Part shown: positions 34,826 through 44,744 of the stretch, piece after piece | Layout: every line of letters begins with the position of its first letter | How positions within the stretch are numbered: the stretch's first letter is position 1 | Source: Actinomycetota bacterium | Lineage (GTDB): Bacteria; Actinomycetota; Actinomycetes; Actinomycetales; Kineosporiaceae | Length of the DNA: 64,000 nucleotides | Assembly (NCBI GenBank): GCA_030837505.1 | Contig: JAUPKJ010000257.1 | Span: forward strand, 1 to 64,000 | Reading direction: 5' to 3' | Notes under the pieces: model-generated | Seen by the model: the letters and a program-made list of their open reading frames with translations, nothing else | Database searches by the model: none | What the model was told of the DNA's origin: nothing | Program-made: the position numbers and the translations under genes

Positions 34826-34827
34826 TC

Positions 34828-37152
34828 TCACCTCACCCGACCACGGAACGACACGGTGCTCCCGAGCGGGCCCAGGGCGTCCCCCCAGCACCACAGGGAC
34901 CCGTCGGTCCGGATCCCGCAGGTGTTCCGGGTCGCGACCACCACGCTGCGCCACGAGGTACCGACCGCCACGGGGCCGGGCCGCAGCCGCGACACCGTCC
35001 GGCCGTCGCCGAGCTGCCCGGACGCGTTCCGGCCCCAGCACCACAGGCTCCCGTCGGTCCGCACCGCACAGGTGTGGGACCAGCCCGCCGAAACGCTCCG
35101 CCAGCTCGTGCCGTTCCCCACCCGGACAGGGGTCGGCCTGTCGGTGGTCGTACCGTCCCCGAGTTGTCCGCCGGAGTTGTTCCCCCAGCACCACAGGCTC
35201 CCGTCGGTTCGCACGGCGCACGTGTGGACGTACCCCGCCGACACGGTCCGCCAGATGCTCCCGCCCGTGACCCGCAGCGGTGGGGCGCCGTCGGGGGTCT
35301 CCGGTCCCGTCCGTTCCGGGATTCTCTCCGGTGGCACGCCGAGTTGGCCTGCCCGGCTGTTCCCCCAGCACCACAGGGAACGGTCGGTGCGCACGGCGCA
35401 GGTGTGCTCGTCCCCCGCCCCGACGGCCGTCCAGGCTCCCGCCGACGGGACGGGGGCCGGCCGCAGGGCCCGGGGCCAGATCCTGTGTCCGAGTTGCCCG
35501 GCGAAGTTGATGCCCCAGCACCACAGGGATCCCCCGGTGCGCCGGACGCACGCGTGCGCGGACCCCGCCCGCACGACAGCCCGCGGACCGGGATCGTCGA
35601 CCTTCACCGGACGGTGACGGTCCGTCGTCGAACCGTCCCCCACCTGCCCGTCAGCGTTTCGCCCCCAGCAGCGCAGGATTCCGTCACCGCCGGTCCCGCA
35701 GGCGAACTGCCGGCCGAGGGACACCCCGGTCCAGCGGAGGCGGGGATCGCCCGTGACCTGCCGGGGAAGGAACCGGTCCGTCGTCGTGCCGTCCCCCACC
35801 TGCCCGTTGTAGTTTCGCCCCCAGCACAACAGGGTGCCGTCGGCCCGGACGGCGCACGCCGAGTCGTCGGTGAGGGCCACCTCACCCCAGGACAGACCCC
35901 GGGCGACCCTCCGCGGGAGGACCCCGGCGGCCGGGGGGCTCTCGCTGCCGAGGCGGCCATCTCCCGGGTTCCCCCAGCACCACAGGTCACCGCCGGAACG
36001 GATCCCACAGGTGTGCGATCTGCCGGTGGACACGGTGCGCCAGGGACCGGGGCCGTCGACCAGGACAGGGGTCCCCTGTGGGGCCTCCGTCCGGTCGGTG
36101 ATCTGACGCTGGTCGTTGTCGCCCCAGCACCACACGGTGCGATCGGAACGCACGGCGCACGTGAACCCGCCCGAGGCCCTCGCCTGCGTCCAGGTGCCCC
36201 GGACGGGAACCCTCACAGGAGTCAGTTGCATGGGCCCCGGAGTGACCGGGTCCCCGGGGATCCCCAGACCGGGTAGGCCCAGCTGGGCGCTTTCGTTCAG
36301 ACCCCAGCACCACACGCTGCGATCGGAACGCACGCCGCAGGTGTGGGACCGTCCCGAGGAAACTCCCGACCACCGTGTCCCCCGGGCGATCCGGGCGGGG
36401 ACGAACCGGTTGTCGGTCGTGCCGTCCCCCAGTTGGCCGGTGAAGTTGGTTCCCCAGCACCACAGGCTGCCCGCGACGTCGGTCCCGCACGTGTGCCGCT
36501 CGCCGGCGGAAACGGTGCGCCACCGGATCGACGGGGCCACGGGAACGGGCACGGTCCTCTGCTCGATGGTCCCGTCCCCCAGCTCGCCCTCGAAGTTGGC
36601 CCCCCAGCACCACAGGCGTCCCCCGACATCGATCCCGCAGGTGTGCAGGCCCAGCGTGGACACACTCCGCCACCGTCTCCCGGGAGCGACCCTCACCGGG
36701 GTGCGCCGCTGAGAGGAGGTGCCGTCCCCCACCTGTCCGAACTCGTTGTTCCCCCAGCACCACAGGTCGCCGCGGACGTCGATCCCACAGGTGTGAGTGT
36801 CACCGGCCGTCACCTGTTCCCAGGACCCGGCGGTCCGCACGCGCACGGGCCGTCGGCTCGAGACCGTCGTGCCGTCCCCGAGCCGTCCGAACTCGTTGTT
36901 CCCCCAGCACCACAGGGACCCGTCGGTCCTGATCCCGCAGGTGTGCCTGTCACCGGCGGAAACAGCCGACCACGACGGTTCTGCCGGGGCCGCGGTCCCG
37001 GCGATCGCCCCGGGGAGGGGCTGGAGGGCCCCGATCGCCAGCACCGCGCCCGTGAGTCCCGCGGCCCTGGCCCTGACCCTGACCGGACGGTGTCCTGCCG
37101 ATCCCCGGAAGTCCCGACGCCGGTGAGGGTGCCCTTGGTAGAGAAACTGCAT
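34828..37152 (-). CDS. Secreted RCC1-type propeller protein, second copy
   Basis: Same 774-residue product as the 29367-31691 gene, with export signal and about 14 Cys-paired repeats (core HTCGIRTDGSLWCWG). Identity extends through all repeats. That argues against independent drift, since repeat arrays usually diverge first by unequal recombination. Confidence 0.85.
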   Translation of the reverse strand: MQFLYQGHPHRRRDFRGSAGHRPVRVRARAAGLTGAVLAIGALQPLPGAIAGTAAPAEPSWSAVSAGDRHTCGIRTDGSLWCWGNNEFGRLGDGTTVSSRRPVRVRTAGSWEQVTAGDTHTCGIDVRGDLWCWGNNEFGQVGDGTSSQRRTPVRVAPGRRWRSVSTLGLHTCGIDVGGRLWCWGANFEGELGDGTIEQRTVPVPVAPSIRWRTVSAGERHTCGTDVAGSLWCWGTNFTGQLGDGTTDNRFVPARIARGTRWSGVSSGRSHTCGVRSDRSVWCWGLNESAQLGLPGLGIPGDPVTPGPMQLTPVRVPVRGTWTQARASGGFTCAVRSDRTVWCWGDNDQRQITDRTEAPQGTPVLVDGPGPWRTVSTGRSHTCGIRSGGDLWCWGNPGDGRLGSESPPAAGVLPRRVARGLSWGEVALTDDSACAVRADGTLLCWGRNYNGQVGDGTTTDRFLPRQVTGDPRLRWTGVSLGRQFACGTGGDGILRCWGRNADGQVGDGSTTDRHRPVKVDDPGPRAVVRAGSAHACVRRTGGSLWCWGINFAGQLGHRIWPRALRPAPVPSAGAWTAVGAGDEHTCAVRTDRSLWCWGNSRAGQLGVPPERIPERTGPETPDGAPPLRVTGGSIWRTVSAGYVHTCAVRTDGSLWCWGNNSGGQLGDGTTTDRPTPVRVGNGTSWRSVSAGWSHTCAVRTDGSLWCWGRNASGQLGDGRTVSRLRPGPVAVGTSWRSVVVATRNTCGIRTDGSLWCWGDALGPLGSTVSFRGRVR

Positions 37153-37663
37153 GGTCGTCCCGCCCTTCCTCCGTGTTCGAGCCGACGGGATCCGGTGACC
37201 CATCGGCCTCGCAGGACGCAGAACCCGTGGCGGCATCGACGCCGCAGGTCCATGCAACACGCTCCGTCAGTGCTACGGGCCATGTTCGCCTGAAATGTCA
37301 CGGAGAGGGACAGTGCGCGGCGGTCGGCGGAGCTGCGGTTCTTCCCCACCGCCGGTAGCAGGTCCGGAAGCGGGAAAGCAGTCTTTTCGTGACTTTGTCG
37401 CCTCGGCTCCGACCGATCGCCCGTTCGAGCCCTGAGAACCTCTTCGGATGTTGAAAGCGGGTACCGTGATGATCCGTTCCTGATCCCCTTCAGCATGCTC
37501 CTGTGCCCCGAACGTCACGTTCCTGTGCCGGCCTCGGTCTTTTCCGACACGAAGGGGTATCCGTAGGATTATCGTTGCCATCACCAAGATCCGGGTGAGT
37601 CTCGGGAAGGACGACCCGGGGCGCTCCGGGCACCGGCACGGGGCGACGGGGTGAGGAGCATCG
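37153..37663. other. Divergent intergenic region, mirror copy
   Basis: Contains the leaders of the RCC1-type and SBP-VWA copies. TAGGAT at 37564-37569 with TTTCCG 17 bp upstream is a weak promoter candidate for the SBP-VWA gene. No gene is seen. Confidence 0.5.
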
Positions 37664-39670
37664 ATGGCGATGCCCGACGGTTCGGGTTCCGCACAGAAGC
37701 ACCGATTGCAGCAGGACTCCGGTGGTGGTCGACGCAGGGCGGTCGCCTTCTGCGTCGTGGCGCTGGGAGTCACGGGCCCGGCACTGGCCACGGACCGGGT
37801 CCTGGCCTGGTGGGGGTGGGTGCTGCTGGGCCTGGGGGGCGTCGTCGGGGGGATCGTGGGGATCCACGCGATGGACGATGCGCTGGCGGGTTTCCTCGAT
37901 CTGTTGGGTCGGCGGTGGAACCAGCCCGATTTCCGGTGCAGGCTGCGCACGCCTCTGCTCTGGATACTCGTGGCGGTCGTCTCCCTCCCGGCGGGAATGG
38001 GTCTGGCAGCTTTCGCGGAGTGGGTGCGGTACGTCACCGGGGAGTGCCCACTGACGGTTCCCGCCAAGGTGCTCACCACTCCGACGATGAGCGGGACGGT
38101 GGAGCGTTTGGCGACGGCGTTCCAGACATCGACGGCCGATTCTCGCGGCTGCCCCCGCCACTCGGTGTTCGTCATGACTTTGTCGGAGGAACAGGCCCGC
38201 ACCGCGCTGGGCAACGGATGGCGGGACGACGCTGATCCGGATAGTTCCGACGTCGCCCGTTACGGCCCACGGCCGGACGCCTATCTGCCGGATTCCCTTC
38301 TCGCTCTGGCGAACCTCGACGAGGTGCGTTCCCGGGTGGTCCAGGACGCTCGGATCTACGCCTCGGCTCCGGTGGTCCTGGCCCTCAGCCCGGCCGCTGC
38401 CCGGAAAACACAGGCCGAGGGGCTCTCGGGGCAGAATCTGTCCGATCAGATCAAGGAATTGAGCGGGGCGGGGATCCCTGTGATCCGTCCGGCACCGGAG
38501 TTGTCACAGGCCAGCGTCCTGGCCCATTACGTGTACTCGCCGGGCAGCGTGAGCGGGACCCTGTCCGAGGAGTCGTCGGATTTCGAAAAAACCATGCTGG
38601 ACGGCGCCAAGGAGGCCCAGTACCCGGACAGCGGTGAGAAAGCACTGCTCCAACGCTTCTCCGATCCCGATCGCGCGAAAAAGCCCGTGGCCCTCCTGAT
38701 GACCGCTCCTTTCGCGAAGCACCCGGAGCTGCTCCTCGGCGAGAACACCGGGGCAGAGACCCAGTTGAAGACCATCCCTCTGGCCGGTTCCGGGGGAACG
38801 AACCGACCGGAGGTGTCCTTTCCCTTCCTGACGCTCTCCCTCGAAACGGAGTCCGGGCGATCGGGGGACCGGTCCAGGTGCAAGGCCTCGGACCCCGCCG
38901 ACCGCCCCTCGTCCTGTGCGGCCTGGAAGTTCCGGGAATGGTTGGGCACCGAGGACGGCCGCAGGACGCTCAGGGGACTGGATCTGAATCCGTGCAGCGA
39001 TTCCTCCTGCACCGATGATCCTCAGGCCGGCAGCGCCAGGGAAAAGGCGGTGCTGGACATGACGAAGTACGCCCGGAAGGTCCACGAACAGAACCGACTG
39101 CCCCGCCGGGTCCTCGTGATGATGGACGCGTCCCAGTCGATGGGGCCGCGTTTCCGGCAGGTGGCGACGATGATCGGGACCGACCTCCCGCGTCTGCTGT
39201 CCAAGGGGGACCAGCTGGGGCTGCATCTGGTCGGCGGATCGCTGAAGGTAAAGGGAACCCGGCCGAGGGTCCCCTTCGGTCCGGTCGGGGGCGAGGAGAA
39301 TTCCTCGACAACGGTGGTTGAGCTGCGGGCGGCTCTTGAGGGCTGGGAGTCCGGCGGTGGCAGTCCGATGGCCGGTCCCCTGGCCGAAGCTCTGAACGAT
39401 CTGTCCTCGTCCTCGTCGTTCCAGGGGGTACTGCTGTTGGTCACCGACGGCTCCTTCGCCCTGCACCTGGACGATTCCGAGATTCAGATCAAAAAGTTGG
39501 CGACCCTGGCACGGGAGTCCCAGGTCCGGGTACTGGCTCTCGTGACGGGGACCAGCGCTTGCTCGGAGAAACTGCGACGCATCGTCGAGACGGATTCGAC
39601 ATCGGACACGTGCAGCGCGGTCCAGGGAGCCGTCACCAGTGAGCTGGACGAACTCCTGGGAGGGCAGTGA
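37664..39670 (+). CDS. SBP-VWA membrane protein, second copy
   Basis: Same 668-residue protein as the 26849-28855 gene: three membrane helices, solute-binding-like domain and a C-terminal VWA domain with DASQS metal site. ATG is preceded by GGTGAGGAG. It overlaps the following solute-binding gene as TGATG. Confidence 0.8.
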   Translation: MAMPDGSGSAQKHRLQQDSGGGRRRAVAFCVVALGVTGPALATDRVLAWWGWVLLGLGGVVGGIVGIHAMDDALAGFLDLLGRRWNQPDFRCRLRTPLLWILVAVVSLPAGMGLAAFAEWVRYVTGECPLTVPAKVLTTPTMSGTVERLATAFQTSTADSRGCPRHSVFVMTLSEEQARTALGNGWRDDADPDSSDVARYGPRPDAYLPDSLLALANLDEVRSRVVQDARIYASAPVVLALSPAAARKTQAEGLSGQNLSDQIKELSGAGIPVIRPAPELSQASVLAHYVYSPGSVSGTLSEESSDFEKTMLDGAKEAQYPDSGEKALLQRFSDPDRAKKPVALLMTAPFAKHPELLLGENTGAETQLKTIPLAGSGGTNRPEVSFPFLTLSLETESGRSGDRSRCKASDPADRPSSCAAWKFREWLGTEDGRRTLRGLDLNPCSDSSCTDDPQAGSAREKAVLDMTKYARKVHEQNRLPRRVLVMMDASQSMGPRFRQVATMIGTDLPRLLSKGDQLGLHLVGGSLKVKGTRPRVPFGPVGGEENSSTTVVELRAALEGWESGGGSPMAGPLAEALNDLSSSSSFQGVLLLVTDGSFALHLDDSEIQIKKLATLARESQVRVLALVTGTSACSEKLRRIVETDSTSDTCSAVQGAVTSELDELLGGQ

Positions 39671-41043
39671 TGGCGAACGGGGCCGTCGGCTGGACGAAAA
39701 ATCACGGGCATCGGTCCGGCAGAAGGCGGTGGATTCTGTTCGGCACGGTGGGGCTCGTCGGGGCGCTGATCGTTCCGCTGGGTGTCCGCTGGTGGCCGAG
39801 GGAAGCCGAGCACAGGCCGGTGGAGATCGTGATCCTGGCCGGTGAGGACCGCAGCGGCGCCCGGAAGGACAAGATCGATCATTGGAATCGCGTACACGGT
39901 GCGAAGGACGGGTGGAAGGCACGGCTGGTGTCGCTGTCGGCGTCCAGCGACGAGCAACGGGTGGAGACCGCAGCCCGCCTCACGGCCGGGGAGCAGGTGG
40001 ATCTGGTGGTCATGGACGTGACCCAGACCTCGGAGTTCGCGCGGGCCGGGCACCTGCGTCGGATGACGGGGGTGGACACCTCGGGGTTCATGGCGGGCCC
40101 CCTGGAGACCTGCCGGTACGAGGGGAAGCTGTGGGCCCTGCCGTTGAACACCGACGCGGGCCTGATGTTCTACAACCGGCAGATGCTCCGAACACTGACG
40201 AAGCGGACCCCACAGGACAAATCGTCCGTGGAGCAAAGCCTGGAGACAGATTCCCTGGCGGCAACCATCGGCCAGATCGCCTCCATGCTGAATCGGAACG
40301 ATTCGGCGCAGCAGCCCGTGGCGGAGGCCGCCTTCGCCGGTCAGTTCGCGGATTACGAGGGGTACACCGTGACGATGCTGGAGCTGCTGCGGTCGCAGAA
40401 GGTTCAACTGGACGGGGACGCTTTCGAACTGGACAGCGCTGTGGGTGCCGTAGCGATGGATACCGTGACCGATGTCCTCAGCAAGGGCAAAGTCCTGTCC
40501 CTCGACGCCTCCGACTTCACCGAGGCAGCCGCGACGGCGGCCTTCGTCGACGAGAGGGTCGTTCTGATGCGGAACTGGCCCGTGGCCTACCGGGCCTTGA
40601 AGGACGAGGCCCAGGACCGCGGCCAGAAGATCGAGGATTGGGTGGGGGTCGCGCCGGTGAAGAACGGGGTCCTGGGAGGGCAGAACATCGCGGTCACCCG
40701 ACGCAGTGAGAATCCGGAGGCCGCCAAGTCCCTGGCGGAGTTTCTCACGGGCGAAACCAGTCAGGAAAAACTATTCGAAAAAGGAGGGTTCGCCGCGACC
40801 CGGGAGTCGGTCTATTCCGACTCGGATATCCGCCAGAAGTACCCCTACGCCGACAAGCTCCTGACGGCCGTCAAGGACGCGCGACCGAGGCCGGCCACCC
40901 CGTACTACTGGCATTTCAGTTCCGTGTTCCGGCAGATCGTGCAATGTGCGCGGGCCGGGGAGGGGAAGCTGCCGGAAAAGACCGGTGAACTGCTCGACAG
41001 GGCCAGGGAGGGCCGGATCACCGAGTTCCGCTGCGAGATCTGA
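39670..41043 (+). CDS. Membrane-anchored solute-binding protein, second copy
   Basis: Same 457-residue product as the 25476-26849 gene, with one N-terminal helix and a family-1 solute-binding fold. A GTG one codon upstream is an alternative start; the ATG is better spaced from GGGAGGG. No transporter partner lies nearby on this arm either. Confidence 0.78.
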   Translation: MANGAVGWTKNHGHRSGRRRWILFGTVGLVGALIVPLGVRWWPREAEHRPVEIVILAGEDRSGARKDKIDHWNRVHGAKDGWKARLVSLSASSDEQRVETAARLTAGEQVDLVVMDVTQTSEFARAGHLRRMTGVDTSGFMAGPLETCRYEGKLWALPLNTDAGLMFYNRQMLRTLTKRTPQDKSSVEQSLETDSLAATIGQIASMLNRNDSAQQPVAEAAFAGQFADYEGYTVTMLELLRSQKVQLDGDAFELDSAVGAVAMDTVTDVLSKGKVLSLDASDFTEAAATAAFVDERVVLMRNWPVAYRALKDEAQDRGQKIEDWVGVAPVKNGVLGGQNIAVTRRSENPEAAKSLAEFLTGETSQEKLFEKGGFAATRESVYSDSDIRQKYPYADKLLTAVKDARPRPATPYYWHFSSVFRQIVQCARAGEGKLPEKTGELLDRAREGRITEFRCEI

Positions 41044-41048
41044 CCCGG

Positions 41049-41106
41049 CCCGGCCGGTGGGCCGGCTGCGGCCACCGGGCAGAGCAGGGCAGGTCAGGGC
41101 AGGGGA
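41049..41106. repeat. Hairpin and tandem 10-bp repeats, mirror copy
   Basis: A CCGGCC/GGCCGG hairpin (41050-41065) just after the solute-binding gene, then three GGGCAG-initiated 10-bp repeats (41077-41106). The hairpin is a possible terminator. Confidence 0.4.
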
Positions 41107-41201
41107 AGGCTTCGTCGGTATGCTCGCCCCACCGAGGGCTGTCGGCGGTCCGGGCTGCGGGCCGGCCCGACGGGCCCGACCACCCGCTGAACGGAGGCCC
41201 C

Positions 41202-41840
41202 GTGGACCAGGAGTCCCAGCAGGGTAAGGACGGACAACGGTTCGTCGAACGACATGGTCGAACGCAACGCCTGGCCCACTGGTGGGTGACCGTGTTCTTC
41301 GCGGCCGCGATCCTGACGGCGCCGGGGGACGCGCGTGGGCACACCGCGGTCCTCGTCGCGCACGTCCTCGCGGCCACGGCGCTGATCGTGGGGGCTCTCG
41401 TCGTGCTGCTGGGGGGCGACCGCCAGGCTCTCGCCGCCGATCTGCGAGCGCTGCGGTTCGACGACACCGACCGGGCCTGGGTCCGTTCGCTGCGGGGAAA
41501 GGGGGCCGAGAGCCGGCCGGTCCGGTGGGGCAAGTTCAACACCGGGCAGAAGGTCACGGCCCGGGCTCTGCTCGTGCTGGTCGTCGCGCTTCTCCTCAGC
41601 GGGGCGTTCGATGCGATCAGTGGGAGCAAGACGATCCACCCGCCCCTGTTCGCGGCCACGATGCTGGTCCTGGCCGGGCACGTCTTCATGGCGGTGGTCA
41701 ACCCGTCCACCCGTCCCGCCCTGCGCGGGATGGTCCGCGGCTCGGTCGACCGAGCCTGGGCCCGCCACCATCACCCCGCGTGGCTCGACGAGGTCGACCC
41801 GGATCCCGGTTCGGATCCCGACCCGGTCCCCGGCCCTTGA
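41202..41840 (+). CDS. Cytochrome b-like membrane protein, second copy
   Basis: Same 212-residue four-helix protein as the 24679-25317 gene, with candidate haem histidines and the GKFNTGQK loop. GTG start follows GGAGG. The 171 bp after its stop hold no recognisable gene before the RloB fragment. Confidence 0.72.
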   Translation: MDQESQQGKDGQRFVERHGRTQRLAHWWVTVFFAAAILTAPGDARGHTAVLVAHVLAATALIVGALVVLLGGDRQALAADLRALRFDDTDRAWVRSLRGKGAESRPVRWGKFNTGQKVTARALLVLVVALLLSGAFDAISGSKTIHPPLFAATMLVLAGHVFMAVVNPSTRPALRGMVRGSVDRAWARHHHPAWLDEVDPDPGSDPDPVPGP

Positions 41841-42011
41841 CCCGCCGGTCCCGGAGAACGGGATCGGCGGGCCGAGTTCCCCGGGGACGGTCTGTCCGGT
41901 GCCCCTGGCCGAAGATCGCATCACAGAACAGGTCATCGTGATTCCATCAGCGGGCAGCGAGGCGGCGAGGACGTCGGGGTCGTAGCGACCCACGCCCGCG
42001 TCGTTGAGAAT

Positions 42012-42266
42012 TCAGCCCCGTTCAACCATCAGCTCAGCCAGCCTCCACATCCCCGAGGACGGATTCGGCCCCACTGCATCAGCCAGATTATCGGGAGCCT
42101 CTCCGCGGCCTATCACCTTGACCCGTACTGCGGGATTTCTCGCCCAGGTCCTCAGAGCGTTCAGGTAGTCCACCTCGGTACGTCTGCCCCCGCAAAGAAC
42201 GAGAACGCTGGTTCTGGAATGCCTCGATGGGCCTTGACGCCTCGGACAGTTCTCACGCCGGGTCAT
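42012..42266 (-). pseudogene. Truncated RloB-like gene, second copy
   Basis: Carries the same 84-residue N-terminal fragment and the same premature end as the 24253-24507 copy. The truncation therefore predates the inverted duplication, if the duplication is real. It overlaps the ATPase stop by 14 bp. Confidence 0.65.
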
Positions 42267-43653
42267 CGATATGCCCCCCTCCGTCCAGCCGATCATCAGG
42301 TCCCGCAACAGCCGGCGAACCATTCTCGGGCCAGCAGCAGGAATGAAGGACGTCATCGATCACGGGCACAGCGCCGTAGCTTCCCGCGAGATAGCGACGT
42401 TCCCTGTTCTCCCCCTTGCGGGGGTGGAAATCGGTCAAAGGGTACAGGATACTGTTTCCTCCAACGTCTTTTTCGATGAACCAGATCTGATCCCTTTTCA
42501 ACAGCTCATCGCCGAGGGATGTTCCCAGAAGGCTCGCGTTGTGGGTGGCGAACAGGAGCTGGGCTCCTTCGGTATTACTTTCCTCGGAAGCGAACAACCC
42601 TATCAAGAAGGCCATGAGGTGCGGGTGCAGACTCGTGTCCATCTCATCGACAACCAGGGTCTTCCCCTTCTTCAAGGCCCAGAGAAAAAGGGGAAGATTG
42701 GTCATCCAGGAACGAGTTCCCGCCGATTCCTCGTCCATGTCGAATAGCACGTCGTTCCCATGACTGAACAGCATCCTTTGAGGCACCGGTTGGGAGTTCA
42801 CTTGCTCCAGCAACAGAGACAATTGTGCCAGCCGCTCCTCCCTTTGGGAGAACAAAGAATCGTCCGGATCCATGTGCTTGAACTGGAGACGCAAGGTCGT
42901 CAGATCCCTCTCGATCCGTTCCTTCCTGAAGGACCTTGCGGTCTCATCCGGTTCCATCACAATATCGGTGATACCGAGGTCGGCCGCACGGATCAATCGG
43001 AGGACGCTTTCACGGCTCTCCTCGCTGTGTGCGATGAGGTCCGGCAGTGAATCGATGCCCGCCGAACGAATCGGGAAGCTACGGTGGCCGCCCCACTGGA
43101 GGTCGTGCGTCAGCCATTCCCGGACAGGAAGGAACTCTCTCAGTCCTGCTTGGGCGGCTGCACTCAAAAAAAGCGCATTGGGCCGTGTCAGCTCCGCCAG
43201 GAACTCGACCTTACCGCGATGGTCGATCGCAGTGCTGCCGAACCGGATTCCGTCACCATCTCTTTCGAACAGCATCCGTTTGCGGCGATGAGGATACGTA
43301 TAGAGCCACTCCTCCAGCACGGTCTCGTCGTTGATCACGAACCCGTAGACGTGTTGGACACCGCCCAGCATCAGATCTACGACGAAGGTAGATGGTTCCT
43401 GCTGTCCCTCGGCAGACAGCTTGAACGGTTGACGGGGCACTCCGGCTGAGGGATCCCACTGACGGTAGGAGTTCCTGACCGCCATGGTCATGAAACGCAG
43501 CCCGTCCAGCAGGTTGGACTTCCCCGCAGCATTCGCACCGTAGATCGCTGTCACCGTGACAGCAGACCGTGAACTTGAGTAGGCGGGCAACAAGGAGAAC
43601 TCGGCCTCGCCGAGGAAGGAGCGGTGGTTCTGCAACCGGAAGCTCCGCAGCAT
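42253..43653 (-). CDS. RloA/AbiL-like AAA ATPase, second copy
   Basis: Same 466-residue ATPase as the 22866-24266 gene, with Walker A GANAAGKSN, Walker B LVVDEMD and FATHNASLL. Low base composition relative to flanks is seen here too. Confidence 0.82.
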   Translation of the reverse strand: MLRSFRLQNHRSFLGEAEFSLLPAYSSSRSAVTVTAIYGANAAGKSNLLDGLRFMTMAVRNSYRQWDPSAGVPRQPFKLSAEGQQEPSTFVVDLMLGGVQHVYGFVINDETVLEEWLYTYPHRRKRMLFERDGDGIRFGSTAIDHRGKVEFLAELTRPNALFLSAAAQAGLREFLPVREWLTHDLQWGGHRSFPIRSAGIDSLPDLIAHSEESRESVLRLIRAADLGITDIVMEPDETARSFRKERIERDLTTLRLQFKHMDPDDSLFSQREERLAQLSLLLEQVNSQPVPQRMLFSHGNDVLFDMDEESAGTRSWMTNLPLFLWALKKGKTLVVDEMDTSLHPHLMAFLIGLFASEESNTEGAQLLFATHNASLLGTSLGDELLKRDQIWFIEKDVGGNSILYPLTDFHPRKGENRERRYLAGSYGAVPVIDDVLHSCCWPENGSPAVAGPDDRLDGGGHIDDPA

Positions 43654-43952
43654 CAGGTCCTCCCATGCTCAGGTTCACGCCCGATGGGGCCAGCAGGGCT
43701 GGCCTCGGCCCGGGGCGTCTCAGTCCCGTGGCAGATCTGCCACGACGAGTGAGAATTTTGAGCGACCGGCAAGAGGTTGCTTCGGCTCGCGGCGTCCGGG
43801 AGGCGCCCGCCCTCGACGTTCTTGGAGTCACGCACCTGCACGGCCTCGCCGTCGCGGCGCATCTCCACACACTGGCCCTGGTCGCCGGAGCGGCGGGCCT
43901 TGACCCACTCGGTGTACCAGCAGCTCGCGCGCTCGACGAGGCCATGACTCAC
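43653..43952 (-). CDS. DUF397 domain protein, second copy
   Basis: Same frame as the 22567-22866 copy: DUF397 core, then an atypical C-terminal part overlapping the ATPase start by one base. No XRE regulator lies next to it. Confidence 0.55.
   Translation of the reverse strand: MSHGLVERASCWYTEWVKARRSGDQGQCVEMRRDGEAVQVRDSKNVEGGRLPDAASRSNLLPVAQNSHSSWQICHGTETPRAEASPAGPIGREPEHGRT
43727..43744. promoter_or_regulatory. Perfect 18-bp palindrome, mirror copy
   Basis: Same operator-like CGTGGCAGA/TCTGCCACG palindrome, 73 bp before the second ATPase gene. Confidence 0.5.
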
Positions 43953-44264
43953 CCCGCCAATACCGCCCACCTGACCGAGCCCGCCCTGGAAGACCTGCAC
44001 CTGACCGAGCCCGAGGATCCCGTTGCCCGCGCCGAACGTGACCGACGCGAACACCGCGCCCAGGAGGAGCAGGAGCGGCAGCCCGGCGGCGTACCTGGGC
44101 GCACCGCGGGCGCGCCCGGTACAGCCGAGCCCCGAGGCACAGCCCGCGTGCCCAAGCCCTGGCCGCAGGCCGAGCCGGAGGTGCCCCGGTGGGATGGGAC
44201 CCTGCAGCCCGGGCGCCCGTCCATCGACCCCTTCGGCGGTGACCAGCCTCGGCTGCGCCGGTGA
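43944..44264 (+). CDS. Hypothetical charged protein, second copy
   Basis: Same 106-residue Arg/Glu/Gln-rich frame as at 22255-22575, starting MTHPANTAHL after CGAGG. It overlaps the DUF397 start on the other strand. No family recognised. Confidence 0.35.
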   Translation: MTHPANTAHLTEPALEDLHLTEPEDPVARAERDRREHRAQEEQERQPGGVPGRTAGAPGTAEPRGTARVPKPWPQAEPEVPRWDGTLQPGRPSIDPFGGDQPRLRR

Positions 44265-44375
44265 TCCGGAGGCGCGTCGTCGGGTTTCGCAGGGGGCGTT
44301 GGTCCGGTATGGCAAAGGCATAAATCCGGGCATGGGGATCCCCTACTCGGACCGCAGGCGCTGAAGACGACGCAG

Positions 44376-44621
44376 TTGGCCTTGACTCACGGCGTGCTGC
44401 GCGCGGCGGTCGTCGGCGGGGTCACGGGAGTGAGGCGCCCGGCGGTCGCGGTGATCGTCGCGCAGGACAGTGGTCTGGACGCCTTGCAGATCATGGCCCC
44501 GGTTACGAAGGCGATCGGGGGCAGGTTCGGGCGTCACAAGGAGAACGTGCTGGTCGGTGGGTGCGATGCCGCGCTCGATGCGACCCTCAAGAGCGCCGAG
44601 GAGGCCCTGTCCACCCGGTGA
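44376..44621 (+). CDS. Small hypothetical protein or remnant, second copy
   Basis: Same 81-residue frame as at 21898-22143. The TTG start is forced, and the frame is open for at least 20 codons upstream without an ATG or GTG that fits, so a lost N-terminus is plausible. Confidence 0.35.
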   Translation: MALTHGVLRAAVVGGVTGVRRPAVAVIVAQDSGLDALQIMAPVTKAIGGRFGRHKENVLVGGCDAALDATLKSAEEALSTR

Positions 44622-44744
44622 ATGATGCGAATCGCTGAGGTCAAATAGTACCGTTTCCGGATAGAATGGCCTGAATTGCAGTTGTGGGGCGCGGTCGTGT
44701 GGCCGCGCCCCACGACTGTCCGCGCGGGCGAGAGGACATTTCCG